DNA from: Streptomyces gardneri
GTDB taxonomy: Bacteria > Actinomycetota > Actinomycetes > Streptomycetales > Streptomycetaceae
Length of the DNA: 64,000 nt
Assembly: GCF_006539185.1 (NCBI RefSeq)
Contig: NZ_BJMN01000005.1
Location: 1 to 64,000, forward strand
Reading direction: 5' to 3'
In this document: positions 62,164 to 64,000 of the stretch, in pieces
How the letters are laid out: each line of letters begins with the position of its first letter
Position numbering within the stretch: the stretch's first letter is position 1
Notes under the pieces: model-generated
Told to the model about the DNA's origin: nothing
The model's input: only the letters and a program-made list of their open reading frames with translations
Databases searched by the model: none
Made by a program: the position numbers and the translations under genes

Positions 62164-62308
62164 GGAACCTCCAGGAGCTGTGTGCACGGCTGTTTCATGA
62201 ATCCCGCACAGGACCCTGGCCCCGGTGACCGATGGTGCGCAAGGGCGCGGATAGGACTCTTGCGACGGGTAGTTGGACTTTACTGTTCCGGATATCGCAC
62301 GGAGTCGT

Positions 62309-62372
62309 ACACGACACCGTGTGATCACCCGAACATACGAAGGACCCCTCACCGGCCGGGGTGAGGGGTCCT
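62309..62372 (-). terminator. Upstream region of the GH109 gene with oxidoreductase terminator
   Basis: AGGACCCCTCACC (62341-62353) and GGTGAGGGGTCCT (62360-62372) form the terminator of the oxidoreductase gene on the minus strand. Just left, ACACG-ACAC-CGTGT (62309-62322) is a small inverted repeat in the gap (62164-62394) that must hold the GH109 promoter. Confidence 0.8.
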
Positions 62373-62394
62373 GCGGGGAAGGGCTGACGGAAGG

Positions 62395-64000
62395 TCAGGG
62401 ACGGGTCGCGCGCTCCAGGGCGAGCAGCACCGACTGATAGGTGCGGCCGGTGGCCCGGTCCATCCCGATCTCGCACATCCGGTTGGCCGACAGGTGCGCG
62501 TCGAAGGAGCGGGCCGTGACCTCGGCCGCCTCGCGCGCCGTCGCCGAGGCCGTCAGCTCCGGATGCAGCATGCCGCGGTCGCCCGCGAAGGCGCAGCAGC
62601 CCGCGTCGGCGGGGACGACGACCTCCTCGGCGCACGCCTCGGCCAGCCGGGTCAGCTGCTCCTCGTCGCCCAGGTGGCGCATGGAGCAGGTCGGGTGGAC
62701 CACGGCGGAGGTGACCCGGCGGCGCACGTCGAGCCGGGGGAGCAGCTCGTCCGCCGCCCAGACGAGGGAGTCGAGGACGGTGAGCTCGCCGTGCAGCTCG
62801 CGGTTGTCCGCCGTGAGGTACGGGACGACCTCCTGCGCGATACCGAGCGTGCACGAGGAGGCGTCGACGACGAGGGGCAGTTTCCCGCCGGCGGTCCACC
62901 CCCAGGCGGCCTCGACGATCCGGTTGGCCATCACCTCGTTGCCCCGCTCGTACCCCTTGGAGTGCCAGATCGTGGCGCAGCACGTGCCGGCCACGTCGTC
63001 GGGGATCCACACCGGCTTCCCGGCCCGCGCCGACACGGCGACGACGGCCTCCGGCAGGGAGGGGCCGCGATGGCCGTCGGGCCCGCCGAAGATCCGGTTC
63101 ACACAGGCCGGGTAGTAGACGGCGACGGCCGCAGGACGATGGGTGCGGGGCAGCCGGCGCGCGGCCGCACCCGGGATCTCGGGCAGCCACTCCGGTACGA
63201 GATCGGGGCGGACGGCCTTGCGGGCCAGGCCGGTCACCCTCTCCAGGACCCGGTCGCCGATCCGGTCGGCGGCGGCCACCGCGAGCCGCGCCGAGGCCTC
63301 CACCGCGCGGAAGTTCCTCGCGGCCAGGGCGGCGATCCGCTCCTCGCGCGGCGAGTGCCGCTCGTGCCGGAACTCCTTCATGAGCGCGCCCGTGTCGATC
63401 CCGACCGGGCAGGCCAGCTTGCAGGTGGAGTCGCCGGCGCAGGTGTCGACGGCGTCGTAGCCGTACGCCTCCAGGAGGCGGGCCTCGACGGGTGAGCCGT
63501 CCGGCTGGCGCATCATCTCCCGGCGCAGCACGATCCGCTGGCGCGGAGTGGTCGTCAGGTCCTGGCTGGGACAGGTCGGTTCGCAGAAGCCGCACTCGAT
63601 GCAGGGGTCCACGATCCGCTCCACCGTCGGGATCGTCTTCAGGCCGCGCAGATGGGCCTGCGGATCGCGGTCGAGGACGATCCTGGGGGCGAGGACCCCG
63701 TCGGGGTCGATGATCTCCTTGACCCGCCACATCAGCTCGGTCGCCTTCGTCCCCCACTCCAGCTCCAGGAACGGCGCGATGTTGCGTCCGGTGGCGTGCT
63801 CGGCCTTCAGCGAGCCGTCGAACCGCTCCACGGTCAGCTTGCAGAACTCGTCCATGAAGGCCGCGTACCGCTCGACGTCGGCCGGGTCGCCGGCGTCGAA
63901 CGCGAGAAGGAAGTGGAGGTTCCCGTGGGCCGCGTGGCCGGCGACGGCCGCGTCGAAGCCGTGCCGGGACTGGAGGTCGAGCAGCTCGGCACAGGCCTCC
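62395..64000 (-). CDS. FAD-linked oxidase with Fe-S domain (D-2-hydroxyacid dehydrogenase type), N-terminus cut off
   Basis: The gene runs off the right edge; 535 codons of its 3' part are present. AGHAAHGNLHFLLAFDAG is the end of a FAD-oxidase C-terminal domain. Two 4Fe-4S motifs follow: CIECGFCEPTCPS and CAGDSTCKLACPVGI. Then come two CCG/GlpC-type segments (YYPACVNRIFG, GTCCATIWHSKGYERG, PTCSMRHLG, GCCAFAGDRGM). This order (FAD, ferredoxin, CCG) is that of D-lactate/glycolate dehydrogenases that pass electrons to the respiratory chain. Substrate not determinable. A terminator follows the stop. Confidence 0.9.
   Translation of the reverse strand, partial: EACAELLDLQSRHGFDAAVAGHAAHGNLHFLLAFDAGDPADVERYAAFMDEFCKLTVERFDGSLKAEHATGRNIAPFLELEWGTKATELMWRVKEIIDPDGVLAPRIVLDRDPQAHLRGLKTIPTVERIVDPCIECGFCEPTCPSQDLTTTPRQRIVLRREMMRQPDGSPVEARLLEAYGYDAVDTCAGDSTCKLACPVGIDTGALMKEFRHERHSPREERIAALAARNFRAVEASARLAVAAADRIGDRVLERVTGLARKAVRPDLVPEWLPEIPGAAARRLPRTHRPAAVAVYYPACVNRIFGGPDGHRGPSLPEAVVAVSARAGKPVWIPDDVAGTCCATIWHSKGYERGNEVMANRIVEAAWGWTAGGKLPLVVDASSCTLGIAQEVVPYLTADNRELHGELTVLDSLVWAADELLPRLDVRRRVTSAVVHPTCSMRHLGDEEQLTRLAEACAEEVVVPADAGCCAFAGDRGMLHPELTASATAREAAEVTARSFDAHLSANRMCEIGMDRATGRTYQSVLLALERATRP

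Overview
The window is high-GC chromosomal DNA of a Streptomyces or close relative. The signs are strong G/C bias at third codon positions, frequent GTG starts, leaderless-looking promoters and a rare TTA leucine codon. Marker genes agree: a tripeptidyl aminopeptidase (tap), an ECF41-type sigma factor, MurT/GatD, and many TetR/GntR/ROK/PucR regulators. From memory, not from a search, the gene order (purB, bio genes, urease, tap, pfkA, murT/gatD) resembles the SCO1200-SCO1260 part of the S. coelicolor chromosome arm. I see no prophage, IS element, CRISPR array, rRNA or tRNA.

Layout. 1-8.4 kb: flotillin/NfeD pair, a PucR regulator, an EamA transporter whose frame runs on antisense through an alpha/beta hydrolase gene, a SigJ-like sigma factor, a HutC-type GntR regulator with a DasR-like operator on its promoter, a convergent ROK regulator, and two unknown genes, one with a TTA codon. 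8.4-16.6 kb: mug, purB, an SGNH hydrolase divergent from a two-domain DinB-like protein, two overlapping CNNM/CBS membrane proteins behind a structured leader, and small enzymes (GNAT, methyltransferase, VOC). 16.6-21.4 kb: biotin genes, bioB-bioA-bioD on one strand and bioF divergent. 21.5-26.1 kb: a RsbW-like ATPase; a secreted NlpC/P60 enzyme behind a c-di-AMP (ydaO-type) riboswitch; a ClpP-like protein that has lost its catalytic histidine, divergent from a Phd-type antitoxin with no visible toxin; and a TetR/membrane protein pair. 26.3-30.9 kb: urease ureABCFGD. 31-46 kb: tap, epimerase, acyltransferase, DUF3048 lipoprotein, CtaG-like protein, pfkA, murT-gatD (lipid II amidation), peptide deformylase, TetR/acyl-CoA dehydrogenase, P450. 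46-55 kb: glutathione peroxidase, DUF6011 protein, a DRB0094-type RNA ligase, tesB, a DUF3516 helicase, a YdjM-like membrane protein, LysR and TetR regulators with divergent targets. 55-64 kb: an asymmetric heterodimeric ABC exporter, a secreted PNGase A-like N-glycan amidase, a Tat-exported GH109 glycosidase, and a truncated FAD/Fe-S oxidoreductase at the right edge.

How genes cooperate. BioF, A, D and B together make biotin from pimeloyl thioester. UreABC is the urease and UreFGD its nickel-loading chaperones. MurT and GatD amidate lipid II, and the NlpC/P60 enzyme cuts cell wall under probable c-di-AMP control. The PNGase A-like and GH109 enzymes suggest scavenging of glycoprotein glycans. 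Most regulators sit divergent from one target gene with a clear palindrome between them, which gives testable local circuits. Start sites are chosen by ribosome-binding site or by -10 position; several remain uncertain and are marked so.
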